The notes under the pieces: generated by a model | Database searches by the model: none | The model's input: only the letters and a program-made list of their open reading frames with translations | What the model was told of the DNA's origin: nothing | Shown: piece after piece, positions 1 through 8,505 of the stretch | Numbering within the stretch: position 1 is the first letter of the stretch | How the letters are laid out: the number at the start of each line of letters is the position of its first letter | Made by a program: the position numbers and the translations under genes | Origin: DASQLQ01 sp035629935 | GTDB lineage: Bacteria; Actinomycetota; CADDZG01; WHSQ01 | DNA length: 30,089 nucleotides | Reading direction: 5' to 3' | NCBI GenBank assembly: GCA_035629935.1 | Contig: DASQLQ010000113.1 | Coordinates: 1 to 30,089, forward strand

Positions 1-438
1 CGCCCCGGGTTCGTTCCCGACATCCCTTCTGATTCCGAGCGGCCTGCGGGCGGAGACGCCGACCTACCCTCGCTCAGCACCCCAACCCCCAGCATCGCTC
101 GGGCAGGCACGGCGTCTCCGTCCTCAGCCGGTGGGGACTTCTCACTGTTGTCGGGGAGGTTCATCTACGACGAAGGAGCGATGGTTTCCAAGTCGGCCAT
201 GTTGCGCGGTTTGCAGAAGAAGCCCTTCATCGAGATGAACGACGAGGACGCCAAGGAGCTCGGGTTAAGTGAAGGCGATCTCGTGATCGTCACCGCCGGC
301 GAGTTCGAGGTGCAGTTGCCGGTGCGGGTCGACGACATCGTGCGTGGGTCCGTTTTCGTTCCTTATGACCAGGATGGGTTGCACGCCAATGAGCTGATGC
401 GGGGAGTGAACCCCCGGGTGTCGGTGAGCCGCCGGTGA
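1..438 (+). CDS. nuoG: NADH-quinone oxidoreductase subunit G, C-terminal fragment (first complex I)
   Basis: This reading frame is open from the first base of the window to the TGA at 436-438, so it is the 3' end of a longer gene (about 145 residues visible). The visible part starts with a Pro/Ser/Ala-rich linker (to about residue 42). It then has a molybdopterin-dinucleotide-binding-like beta-barrel domain, as at the C-terminus of actinobacterial NuoG: a GRFIYDEGAM stretch, an EGDLVIV strand, and a FVPYDQDGLHANELM segment. In complex I, NuoG carries several Fe-S clusters in the peripheral NADH-oxidising arm. The assignment rests on this domain plus the immediate downstream order nuoH-I-J-K-L-M-N. 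The stop overlaps the GTG start of nuoH by four bases (GTGA), which indicates translational coupling. Everything upstream, including nuoA-F of this operon, lies outside the window. Confidence 0.85.
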   Translation, partial: RPGFVPDIPSDSERPAGGDADLPSLSTPTPSIARAGTASPSSAGGDFSLLSGRFIYDEGAMVSKSAMLRGLQKKPFIEMNDEDAKELGLSEGDLVIVTAGEFEVQLPVRVDDIVRGSVFVPYDQDGLHANELMRGVNPRVSVSRR

Positions 439-1655
439 TCGACTTCATCGGGGTTCCCGTATTGATCGCTGCAGGGAAGGTCGTCAGTATCTTCCTGTTG
501 CTATTGCTGGCGACGCTCCTCGTTATCTGGTTCGAGCGAAAAGTGATCGCCGACATGCAAGGTCGCATCGGGCCGAACCGCTGGGGACCTTTCGGGCTCC
601 TCCAAACTTTGGCCGACGGGATCAAGTTGTTCTTCAAAGAGGATTTCCGTCCGGGCAACGCGGACAGATGGACCTACGCGATCGCCCCGGTGGCCGCGAT
701 GGTCCCGGCCTTCCTTGCCTTCGCAGTGGTGCCGATCGGTGACCAGATCGAGATCGGCGGTCACAAGGTGGGCCTGATCGTGAGCGATCTCAACGTGGCG
801 CTCCTCTATTTCCTTGCGATGGGATCGCTTGGGGTCTACGGGATCGTCCTTGCAGGCTGGTCGTCCGGCTCCAAGTACCCGCTGCTGGGGGCGATCCGTT
901 CGAGTGCACAGATGATCTCGTACGAGATCGCACTTGGTTTGTCCCTGGTACCGATCGCACTCGTCGCCGGAAGTCTTTCGACCGTCGACATCGTCAGCGC
1001 GCAAGCCGGGACTGTCGGCGAGGTCACCACATTCGACGGGATCCCTGTGTTGGAACAGGTCTCTCAGATATTCAGGTTCGCGCCCAACTGGTACATCTGG
1101 TCGCAGTGGCCTGCGTTCCTGATCTTTTTGATCGCCGGGATCGCCGAGACGAACCGGGCACCGTTCGACCTCCCCGAGGCCGAGACCGAGCTCGTCGCCG
1201 GGTTCCACACCGAATACTCCGGGATCCGATTCGCGATGTTCTTCCTGGGTGAGTACATCCACGTGGTCGCGATATCGGCGATGGCCGTCACTTTGTTCTT
1301 CGGAGGATGGCATGGCCCCGGGTTCGGCTTCGTCCCGTGGATCTGGCCGCTGGTCTGGTTCATGATCAAGACCGTCCTCTTCATTTATCTCTTCGTCTGG
1401 TTGCGCGCCACGCTTCCAAGGCTTCGTTACGACCGATTGATGTGGCTGGGGTGGAAGCGTCTGATCCCTGCGGCTCTCGGTTGGATCGTGGTCACCGCCG
1501 TCGTGAACACGGAAGGCGTGTCGCAAGGGGTTCGCATCGGCGTATTCGCGGCTTTGTTCGTCGTCGTGATGATGTGGATCAGTCGCGGTGATCCGCGTTT
1601 GGCCGAGAGCGTTGTCCCACAGAAGAAGGCGGTGATCCCCAGTGGCACTGCCTGA
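435..1655 (+). CDS. nuoH: NADH-quinone oxidoreductase subunit H (first complex I)
   Basis: NuoH is the membrane subunit that forms the heel of complex I and most of the quinone-access chamber. The protein is 406 residues, about 80 longer than E. coli NuoH; the extra length is a C-terminal extension with further hydrophobic segments. Hallmarks are ERKVIADMQGRIGPNRWGPFG near the N-terminus, LADGIKLFFKED, and the quinone-cavity loop ETNRAPFDLPEAETELVAGF followed by HTEYSG. These acidic and arginine residues are fully canonical, unlike in the second NuoH at 10753. The start is GTG, overlapping the nuoG stop, and the 3' end overlaps the nuoI start at 1642. It is part of a tightly packed operon. 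Confidence 0.95.
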   Translation: MIDFIGVPVLIAAGKVVSIFLLLLLATLLVIWFERKVIADMQGRIGPNRWGPFGLLQTLADGIKLFFKEDFRPGNADRWTYAIAPVAAMVPAFLAFAVVPIGDQIEIGGHKVGLIVSDLNVALLYFLAMGSLGVYGIVLAGWSSGSKYPLLGAIRSSAQMISYEIALGLSLVPIALVAGSLSTVDIVSAQAGTVGEVTTFDGIPVLEQVSQIFRFAPNWYIWSQWPAFLIFLIAGIAETNRAPFDLPEAETELVAGFHTEYSGIRFAMFFLGEYIHVVAISAMAVTLFFGGWHGPGFGFVPWIWPLVWFMIKTVLFIYLFVWLRATLPRLRYDRLMWLGWKRLIPAALGWIVVTAVVNTEGVSQGVRIGVFAALFVVVMMWISRGDPRLAESVVPQKKAVIPSGTA

Positions 1656-2157
1656 GATCTTCCGCGGGATGAAGGTCGTCATCTCGAACGTAGTCAAGCG
1701 CAAGGAGACGGTGTCCTATCCAGAGGTCCGGCGCCGTCCGTTTCCCCGCTTCAAGGGACGTCACATCCTCGATCGTCATGACGACGGGTTGGAGAAGTGC
1801 ATCGGTTGCGAACTGTGCGCCGGCGCCTGTCCGGCCGACGCGATCTACGTTGTGGGGGCGGAGAACACTCCTGAGGAGCGGTTCTCGCCCGGCGAGAGAT
1901 TCGCTCAGATCTATCAGATCAATTACCTGCGGTGCATCTTCTGTGGTCTCTGTGTGGAGGCCTGCCCAACCGAGGCGTTGTTGATGTCGACCGAATACGA
2001 GATCGCGGGATCCACGCGTGAGGATCTGATCTTCACCAAGGAACAGTTGATCGTCGATGCGCCGATCGTGCGTCACTGGGAAACCAAGAAGGAGCTCGCG
2101 CCGGACTACAACCTGAGAGCAGCCGACCGCCGAGCCAAGCCGAGTGATGCCGAATGA
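1642..2157 (+). CDS. nuoI: NADH-quinone oxidoreductase subunit I (first complex I), 2x[4Fe-4S]
   Basis: This ferredoxin-like subunit carries clusters N6a and N6b in the peripheral arm and relays electrons towards NuoB. The protein is 171 residues, normal for the family. Two CxxCxxCxxxCP motifs are present: CIGCELCAGACP (about residues 53-64) and CIFCGLCVEACP (about residues 97-108). The GTG start at 1642 lies inside the end of nuoH (14-bp overlap), and the stop overlaps the ATG of nuoJ (ATGA). It lacks the long Ala/Pro-rich tail found on the second NuoI at 11775. Confidence 0.96.
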   Translation: MALPEIFRGMKVVISNVVKRKETVSYPEVRRRPFPRFKGRHILDRHDDGLEKCIGCELCAGACPADAIYVVGAENTPEERFSPGERFAQIYQINYLRCIFCGLCVEACPTEALLMSTEYEIAGSTREDLIFTKEQLIVDAPIVRHWETKKELAPDYNLRAADRRAKPSDAE

Positions 2158-2735
2158 ACATCGAGATGGTCGTCTTCGGTGTCATGTTCGTGGTGGCTTT
2201 GGGATCCTCGATCGCCATGTTGTTCGCCCCGAACGCGGTGCACACGGCGCTCTTCCTCGTCGCCGCCCAGATCGCGCTTGCTCTTGCGTTTCTGCTGCAA
2301 GGAGCGTTCTTCGTCGCCGTGATCCAGATCATCGTTTACGCCGGAGCGATCATGGTCCTGTTCCTCTTCGTGATCATGCTCCTGGGCGTCGACCGGGAGG
2401 AAGCCTTGATCGACCCGCTTCCCGGTCAGCGGTCGATGGCCGTCGGGCTCGGCGCTCTCCTTGCGGTTGAGATCGCTTACGTGTCCTGGAAGGGCGCGAC
2501 GTTGGTCAGCGGCATCGAGGACGGCGGGGCGGCTCTGACTGCGCTCAACCGCGATCCGGGCAACGTCGAATCGATCGCGCACGCCTTGTTCAGCCGGTAC
2601 TTACTCCCCTTCGAGGCCACGTCTGTTCTCTTGGTCGTGGCGATCGTCGGGGTCATGGTGTTGGCGCGGCGCTTGGGAGACGCCCCCGGCGACATCGCTT
2701 CTCCAGAACCGGTCGAGAGTGCGGAGCCTGCATGA
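2154..2735 (+). CDS. nuoJ: NADH-quinone oxidoreductase subunit J (first complex I)
   Basis: Membrane subunit of the proton-translocating arm, 193 residues with about five hydrophobic segments. It shows the NuoJ signature around QIIVYAGAIMVLFLFVIMLL, the third transmembrane helix, which carries the pi-bulge region involved in coupling. A short hydrophilic C-terminus follows the last helix. The ATG start overlaps the nuoI stop, and the stop overlaps the ATG of nuoK, so both junctions are ATGA type. Confidence 0.95.
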   Translation: MNIEMVVFGVMFVVALGSSIAMLFAPNAVHTALFLVAAQIALALAFLLQGAFFVAVIQIIVYAGAIMVLFLFVIMLLGVDREEALIDPLPGQRSMAVGLGALLAVEIAYVSWKGATLVSGIEDGGAALTALNRDPGNVESIAHALFSRYLLPFEATSVLLVVAIVGVMVLARRLGDAPGDIASPEPVESAEPA

Positions 2736-3037
2736 GCGTCGACCCCGGTTATTACCTGGCCCTCGCCGGGCTGATGTTCACGATCGGTGTGGTGGGGGCC
2801 TTGGTGCGCAAGAACGCGATCGTGATCTTCATGTTCATCGAGTTGATGCTCAATGCAGTCAATCTCGCCTTCGTCACGTTCTCCCGCATGCACGGCAATG
2901 TCGATGGTCAGGTTCTCGTGTTCTTCGTGCTGGTGGTCGCCGCAGCCGAGGTCGTAGTCGGTCTCGCGATCATCACTTTGATCTTTCGATACCGGGCATC
3001 CGCGAACGTGGACGAAGCCCACCTGTTGAGGCGATGA
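2732..3037 (+). CDS. nuoK: NADH-quinone oxidoreductase subunit K (first complex I)
   Basis: Small three-helix membrane subunit of 101 residues, the standard NuoK length. The two conserved membrane glutamates used in proton transfer are visible, one in FIELMLNAVNL and one in VVAAAEVVVGLAI. It overlaps the nuoJ stop by four bases and is followed one base later by nuoL. The gene belongs to the first operon. Confidence 0.96.
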   Translation: MSVDPGYYLALAGLMFTIGVVGALVRKNAIVIFMFIELMLNAVNLAFVTFSRMHGNVDGQVLVFFVLVVAAAEVVVGLAIITLIFRYRASANVDEAHLLRR

Positions 3038-3038
3038 C

Positions 3039-4979
3039 GTGGAGCTGATCCCGGGGTCCGACTTTCTCGTGCTGGCCTTCAGCACCATCACGTTCCCACT
3101 GACCACTGCGCTCCTTCTTCTGTTCCTGGGACGTCGGCTCGAGGGGGTCTCGTTCCTCGGCCGGCGTATCGAGGGGTGGACCGGCTGGCTGGCGACCATC
3201 TCGATAGCGCGCGCCTTCATCGGAACGATCGTGCTTTTCGTCCGGCTGATCGAGAAACCGGCAGAGGACCGCGAGATCGTCGTTCATGCGTTCGATTGGA
3301 TCGGTGCGGGGAGTTTCTCTACAGGCATAGATCTGCGCATCGATCCTCTCGCATGCGTGATGCTGCTCGTGGTAACCGGCGTGGGAACTCTCATCCACAT
3401 GTACTCGATCGGTTACATGAAAGGTGATGAGCGCTACCCGCGGTTCTTCGCTTATCTGAACCTGTTCTGCGCATCGATGTTGCTTCTCGTGCTGGCCGAC
3501 AACCTGTTGTTGATGTACGTCGGGTGGGAGGGCGTGGGCCTCTGCTCGTACCTGCTCATCGGGTTCTGGTTCGAGAAACGCGCCGCCCACAATGCAGCAA
3601 AGAAGGCGTTCCTGGTCAATCGCGTTGGTGACTTCTCGTTCCTGCTCGGCATCTTCGTGTTGGCGGCAGCGGTGGGCAGCCTGAGCGTCGGTCAGATCAA
3701 CGAGTCGGCGGGTGCGATGACGGCGGGGATCGCAACGATCGCTTCGTTGTTGCTGTTCGGTGGTGCGACGGGCAAGAGCGCGCAGATCCCCCTTTACATC
3801 TGGCTACCAGATGCGATGGAGGGACCGACGCCGGTATCCGCCTTGATCCACGCAGCGACGATGGTGACGGCCGGGGTCTACATGGTTGCCCGACTGAGCC
3901 CTGTGTTCGAAGCGTCGGGCGGAACGTCTTTGCTCGTCGTCGGTTACGTCGGTGCCGCCACCGCTCTCCTCGCGGCCCTGATGGCATCCGTTGAATACGA
4001 CATCAAACGTGTGCTCGCTTATTCGACAATCTCGCAGCTCGGGTACATGTTTCTTGCTCACGGTGTGGGGGCGTACTCGGTTGGGGTCTTCCACCTCGTT
4101 ACGCACGCTTTCTTCAAGGCGCTGATGTTCCTCGGGGCTGGTGCGGTCATGCATGCGCTTGCAGGCGAAACCGATATGCGCAGGATGGGTGGGCTCAGGA
4201 AGAGCATGCCGATCACCGGTTGGACGTTCGCGGCGGGCTGGCTCGCGATCTGCGGGGTCATCCCCTTCGCGGGCTTCTTCTCGAAGGACGCGATCTTGGC
4301 CTCCGCGTGGGAGCAGGGCCAGTACGCGCTGTGGGGGATCGGGGTCGTCACCGCAGGATTGACCGCGTTCTACATGTCACGCCTCTATTTCCGTGTCTTC
4401 GAAGGCAAGAGTCGCGTCGCATCCGATCTCCACGTTCACGACGCTCCGCCGACCATGGCCACTGCTCTCATAATGCTTGCCGGCCTGTCGGTCGTCGGAG
4501 GAGCGATCAACCTCCCCGGCAAACTGACGTTGGAGCATTTCCTCGAACCCGTCGTCGGCGAAGCGCACGTCCCGACCGGTCTGACACCGTGGATCCTGGC
4601 CGGAGTTGCCCTCACGGTCGCAGTCACCGGGATCCTCGTTGCCCGATCGCTCTATCTCACGCGGGCGGGCAGCCTGCGACGCCGCAAGCTCGAGAGTCGC
4701 GTCCCGGCCCTCCTGACCCTTGCCCGTAACAAGTTCTACGTGGACGAGATCTACGGCCGCACCATCGTTCTGCCCGGGAAGCGCTTCGCCGCGTATCTCG
4801 CTTCGACGTTCGACAGGCGGTACGTCGACGGGTTCGTCACCGGGATCGGACGTTTCGTTGCTGCTACAGCCGAGATGGCTCGTGGATTCCAAACCGGCTA
4901 CGTACGCAACTACGGACTGACGTTCCTGCTCGGTGTTGTGGTGATCGTTTCGGTTCTGATCGTGCGGGTGACCCTGTGA
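3039..4979 (+). CDS. nuoL: NADH-quinone oxidoreductase subunit L (first complex I), antiporter-like
   Basis: Distal antiporter-like proton channel subunit, 646 residues (E. coli about 613). Family motifs seen are MYVGWEGVGLCSYLLIGFW with the key TM5 glutamate, KSAQIPLYIWLPDAMEGPTP with the TM7 lysine, SALIHAATMVTAGVYM, and THAFFKALMFLGAGAVMHAL. The C-terminal part, including KFYVDEIYGRTIV, fits the lateral amphipathic helix and final transmembrane helix that brace the membrane arm. The start is GTG at 3039, preceded by GAGG at about 3026-3029. The stop overlaps the GTG of nuoM. Confidence 0.95.
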   Translation: MELIPGSDFLVLAFSTITFPLTTALLLLFLGRRLEGVSFLGRRIEGWTGWLATISIARAFIGTIVLFVRLIEKPAEDREIVVHAFDWIGAGSFSTGIDLRIDPLACVMLLVVTGVGTLIHMYSIGYMKGDERYPRFFAYLNLFCASMLLLVLADNLLLMYVGWEGVGLCSYLLIGFWFEKRAAHNAAKKAFLVNRVGDFSFLLGIFVLAAAVGSLSVGQINESAGAMTAGIATIASLLLFGGATGKSAQIPLYIWLPDAMEGPTPVSALIHAATMVTAGVYMVARLSPVFEASGGTSLLVVGYVGAATALLAALMASVEYDIKRVLAYSTISQLGYMFLAHGVGAYSVGVFHLVTHAFFKALMFLGAGAVMHALAGETDMRRMGGLRKSMPITGWTFAAGWLAICGVIPFAGFFSKDAILASAWEQGQYALWGIGVVTAGLTAFYMSRLYFRVFEGKSRVASDLHVHDAPPTMATALIMLAGLSVVGGAINLPGKLTLEHFLEPVVGEAHVPTGLTPWILAGVALTVAVTGILVARSLYLTRAGSLRRRKLESRVPALLTLARNKFYVDEIYGRTIVLPGKRFAAYLASTFDRRYVDGFVTGIGRFVAATAEMARGFQTGYVRNYGLTFLLGVVVIVSVLIVRVTL

Positions 4980-6475
4980 ATCAACTCCACTTCCTCGACT
5001 ACACGATCTTTGCGCCGTTGCTTGGGGCGATCGCCATCGGATTCATACCGAAGGACAACTTGCGGGCCCTGCGTTTCGGCGCCCTGGGAGTGACGATCGT
5101 CGCCTTTCTTCTATCGCTCGGGATCCTGCTGAACTTCGAAACGGGCGTGGCCGGTTTCCAGCAGGTCACTTCCATGCAATGGATCCCCGAGTGGGGCGTC
5201 GGGTACACGACTGCGGTTGACGGGGTCTCTCTGTGGATGATCCTGCTGACAACGTTCTTGATGCCGCTCGGCATCTTGGCTTCGTGGAGCATCACGAAGC
5301 GCGCCAAGCCCTATTTCATCTTCCTGCTCGCCTTGGAGACCGGGATGTTGGGGGTTTTCGGAGCTTTGGACCTCTTCCTCTTCTATCTCTTCTGGGAAGT
5401 CACGTTGGTCCCGATGTACTTCCTCATCGGCATGTGGGGATACGGCCGCCGCATCTACGCCGCGATGAAGTTTTTCCTGTTCACACTCGCGGGCTCTCTT
5501 TTGATGCTCGTTGCGATCCTGGCTCTCTACTTCGCGAACGAGGGCCTGCAGAGCTTCGATTACCGAACTTTGTTGGGCACGGAGCTTTCTCTCGATACTC
5601 AGCGGTGGCTGTTCCTCGCGTTCTTCGCGTCGTTCGCAGTCAAGGTTCCGCTGGTTCCTCTGCACACATGGCTCCCCGACGCGCACACGGAGGCTCCGAC
5701 CGCCGGTTCGGTGATGCTGGCCGGGGTGTTGCTGAAGATGGGCGCCTACGGCTTGATCCGATTCGGCATCCCGCTGTTCCCCGATGCCGCTCGCGAGCTA
5801 ACGCCGGTCATATTGACGCTAGCCGTAGTGGGCATCGTGTACGGCGCCTTGATCGCGATGATGCAGAAGGATCTCAAACGCTTGATCGCCTATTCGTCCG
5901 TTGCTCACCTCGGCTTCGTGATCCTGGGTTTGTTCGCCGGGAGCCGTGAGGCGATGTCCGGCGGGGTTCTCCAGATGGTCAACCACGGTCTGTCGACGGG
6001 CGCTCTCTTCATGCTCGTCGGGGCGTTGTACGACCGGAGGCACACGCGCGAGATAGCGGACTACGGAGGATTGGCGAAGTCCGTCCCGGTGCTGGCCGGT
6101 GTCTTCCTCGTGGTGGCCCTTTCCTCGATCGGGCTGCCCGGGCTCAACGGGTTCGTCGGTGAGTTCCTCATCCTCCTGGGCACGTTCTTCACCTACCGGT
6201 GGTGGGTCGTTCCCGCCGCCTTCGGGATCGTCCTCGCCGCGATCTATCTGTTGTGGGCCTACCAGCGCGTGTTCCACGGCGAGATAACGCATCCGGAGAA
6301 CAGGACGCTCGAGGACATGAACTGGCGGGAGATCGCGATGCTGGCTCCCATCGTCGCCCTGATCGTTTTCATCGGTATATATCCGAAGCCGTTCCTGGAC
6401 CGCATCGAGCCGTCCACGGATCGACTGATCGTTCAATTGAAGAGTTCCACCACCTCTCTCGGGCTCGAGGATTAA
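4976..6475 (+). CDS. nuoM: NADH-quinone oxidoreductase subunit M (first complex I), antiporter-like
   Basis: Second antiporter-like proton channel, 499 residues. Diagnostic segments are FWEVTLVPMYFLIGMWGYGRR with the conserved TM5 glutamate, KVPLVPLHTWLPDAHTEAPT with the TM7 lysine, VMLAGVLLKMGAYGLIRF, and DLKRLIAYSSVAHLGFV. It starts with GTG overlapping the nuoL stop (GTGA) and ends three bases before nuoN. A paralogue in the second operon lies at 15868. Confidence 0.95.
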   Translation: MNQLHFLDYTIFAPLLGAIAIGFIPKDNLRALRFGALGVTIVAFLLSLGILLNFETGVAGFQQVTSMQWIPEWGVGYTTAVDGVSLWMILLTTFLMPLGILASWSITKRAKPYFIFLLALETGMLGVFGALDLFLFYLFWEVTLVPMYFLIGMWGYGRRIYAAMKFFLFTLAGSLLMLVAILALYFANEGLQSFDYRTLLGTELSLDTQRWLFLAFFASFAVKVPLVPLHTWLPDAHTEAPTAGSVMLAGVLLKMGAYGLIRFGIPLFPDAARELTPVILTLAVVGIVYGALIAMMQKDLKRLIAYSSVAHLGFVILGLFAGSREAMSGGVLQMVNHGLSTGALFMLVGALYDRRHTREIADYGGLAKSVPVLAGVFLVVALSSIGLPGLNGFVGEFLILLGTFFTYRWWVVPAAFGIVLAAIYLLWAYQRVFHGEITHPENRTLEDMNWREIAMLAPIVALIVFIGIYPKPFLDRIEPSTDRLIVQLKSSTTSLGLED

Positions 6476-6478
6476 GAG

Positions 6479-7969
6479 ATGGCTTTCGATCCGCCGATCG
6501 TCAAGCTCGCCGGGATCGCGCCCGAGATATGTCTCGTCGTGACCGCGCTCGTCCTGATGGTGATGGATGCGTTCGTGGTCCGGATCGCTCCGGCCAACAC
6601 GCGCTGGTACTCACCGGTGTTGGCGTCGCTGGGGCTCACGGCTGCGACCGTGTTCGCGATCTCAGAGTGGGGGTCGAACGAGCTGCAGCTCGGCAACATG
6701 ATCGCCCTCGATGGCTTCGCGGTATTCGTGAAGATCATGCTTGCGGTGTTCGCGACCCTGACGGTGTGGCTCGCTCGCGACTACCTGCAGCGGGAGGGGA
6801 TCGAGGAATCCGAGTTCTACGTGTTGGTTCTGTTCGCGACCGCAGGGATGATGCTCATGGCGTCGGCCGCCGACCTGATCGTTCTCTTCCTCGCACTCGA
6901 AACGTTCTCGCTGGCGTTGTACGTCCTGGTTGGCTTCAGACGCCGGGCGGGGATCGGACAGGAGGCATCCCTCAAGTACTTCCTTCTGGGAGCCTTCTCG
7001 TCGGCCTTCTTCTTGTTCGGGATCGCCCTCGCTTACGGCGCTGCCGGCACGACTACCTATTACGCGGCCAATAGCACCTCCTCGTCGATCGCCAGGTTCC
7101 TCGCCTCCACGCCCAGCAGTGACCTGGGTCTGATAGTCATCGCCACCGGGTTCTTGATCGTTGGTCTCGCTTTCAAGATCGCGGCGGCACCGTTCCACAT
7201 GTGGACCCCCGACGCGTACCAGGGGGCTCCATCTCCTGTGACCGGTTTCATGGCAGCCGCTACGAAGGTCGCCGCATTCGCTGCCACTCTGCGTCTTCTC
7301 GATGCAGTCTTCTTCCCACTGCGGTGGGACTGGCGTCCCCTCGTGATCGGGCTGGCGATCGTCACGATGATCGTCGGTTCGATCGTCGCATGTGTCCAAG
7401 AGGACCTCAAGCGATTGCTCGCTTACTCCTCGATCGCCCACGCGGGTTTCATCCTCACCGGCGTCGTCGCCGCGAACGACAGAGGCATATCCGGCGCTCT
7501 CTTCTACCTAGCGACCTACGGCGTCACCGTGGTGGGCGCGTTCGCGGTCCTCAGCGTGATCTCGGGACGTGACGAGAAGCGCATCCGCATGAGCGATTTC
7601 AAGGGTCTGTTCTACGAGAGTCCGTTACTCGCCGGCGCGTTCACGCTGTTCCTCTTCTCGCTGGCTGGGGTCCCTCTGACTGCAGGGTTCGTCGGCAAGC
7701 TGGTCGTTTTCGGCGCCGCTATCCAAGCCGGTTACGCGTGGCTGGCTGTGATCGGGGTGATCGCCAGTGCGATCGCCGCTTTCTTCTACCTTCGTGTGAT
7801 GGTCGTGATGTACATGCAGGAGCCGGACGTGGCCATGCCCCCGGCGCGCCTGGGTCCATTCGCCGATGGTGTGATCGCGATCGCAGCCGCTTCGACCGTC
7901 ATCTTCGGGCTTCTTTGGGGCCCCTTGGTGCAGGCTGCAGAGCAAGCGACCTTCATCGCGGGGCGCTGA
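6479..7969 (+). CDS. nuoN: NADH-quinone oxidoreductase subunit N (first complex I), antiporter-like
   Basis: Third antiporter-like subunit, next to NuoK/NuoA, 496 residues. Motifs are LALETFSLALYVLVGFRRR with the TM5 glutamate, AFKIAAAPFHMWTPDAYQGA with the TM7 lysine, and EDLKRLLAYSSIAHAGFIL. It is the last gene of the first operon. A 167-bp gap then separates it from nuoA of the second operon, by far the longest gap in the nuo region. Confidence 0.95.
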   Translation: MAFDPPIVKLAGIAPEICLVVTALVLMVMDAFVVRIAPANTRWYSPVLASLGLTAATVFAISEWGSNELQLGNMIALDGFAVFVKIMLAVFATLTVWLARDYLQREGIEESEFYVLVLFATAGMMLMASAADLIVLFLALETFSLALYVLVGFRRRAGIGQEASLKYFLLGAFSSAFFLFGIALAYGAAGTTTYYAANSTSSSIARFLASTPSSDLGLIVIATGFLIVGLAFKIAAAPFHMWTPDAYQGAPSPVTGFMAAATKVAAFAATLRLLDAVFFPLRWDWRPLVIGLAIVTMIVGSIVACVQEDLKRLLAYSSIAHAGFILTGVVAANDRGISGALFYLATYGVTVVGAFAVLSVISGRDEKRIRMSDFKGLFYESPLLAGAFTLFLFSLAGVPLTAGFVGKLVVFGAAIQAGYAWLAVIGVIASAIAAFFYLRVMVVMYMQEPDVAMPPARLGPFADGVIAIAAASTVIFGLLWGPLVQAAEQATFIAGR

Positions 7970-8136
7970 TCAGATGCGCTGTGAGCAGCCTCTTCACGAG
8001 CGAACGAACTCCTGGTCGCAGGGGGGCTGCGTGTTAGTTTGCGCCTGGTATCCAGGGGTTTTAGGTCGGTTGAGAGGCTCCTGGGATCCCACTTTTTACG
8101 CAGGGCGACCGAGCGCGATTAGAGGAGCATCGATCA
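7970..8136 (+). promoter_or_regulatory. Intergenic region between the two complex I operons with palindromes
   Basis: Within otherwise overlapping nuo genes this 167-bp gap is the natural place for a terminator and a promoter. GCAGCC at 7985-7990 can pair with GGCTGC at 8025-8030, extendable with G-U pairs, as a possible terminator stem with a long loop. CCTGG TAT CCAGG at 8044-8056 and the perfect palindrome TGGGATCCCA at 8082-8091 are candidate operator half-sites. TTGAGA (8070-8075) lies 17 bp before a T-rich hexamer at 8093-8098 and is only a weak promoter candidate. AGAGGAG at 8121-8127 is the ribosome binding site for nuoA. The structures are seen; their function is inferred. Confidence 0.4.
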
Positions 8137-8505
8137 GTGCCTGAGGGCTACTTCGGCCAGTACGTCACGATCGGAATCTTTGCATTCGCCGGGGCCGCGA
8201 TCGTGCTCGGGACCATCGCGGTGTCCAAGCTGGTGGCGCCCAGCGTCCCGCACGCCGAGAAGCTCACCACGTACGAGTCCGGGATCGATCCCATCGGCAA
8301 AGGGTGGGGCCAGGCCAACGTGCGCTACTACATCTTTGCTTTGCTCTTCGTGGTCTTCGATGTGGAAGCGGTGTTCCTGTTCCCCTGGGCCGTCGTGTTC
8401 GAGAAGTTCGGCACCCAGGCTTTCGTCGAGATGTTGATATTCATCGCCATCCTGGCGTTTGCCCTCGTCTACGCGATCAAGAAGAAGGTTCTCGAATGGC
8501 TGTGA
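8137..8505 (+). CDS. nuoA: NADH-quinone oxidoreductase subunit A (second, 11-subunit complex I)
   Basis: Three-helix membrane subunit of 122 residues and first gene of the second operon. NuoA features are KLTTYESGIDPIG, RYYIFALLFVVFDVEAVFLFPWAV with the conserved acidic residues, and a final helix ending in KKKVLEWL. The GTG start at 8137 is supported by AGAGGAG nine bases upstream. The stop at 8503-8505 overlaps the start region of nuoB. Confidence 0.95.
   Translation: MPEGYFGQYVTIGIFAFAGAAIVLGTIAVSKLVAPSVPHAEKLTTYESGIDPIGKGWGQANVRYYIFALLFVVFDVEAVFLFPWAVVFEKFGTQAFVEMLIFIAILAFALVYAIKKKVLEWL

Noticed and set aside
501..1703. Long open frame on the - strand opposite nuoH (about 400 residues)
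   Set aside because: It is antisense to a clearly functional nuoH/nuoI, has a charged repetitive composition (D, R, H, E) typical of high-GC shadow frames, and no recognisable domain.
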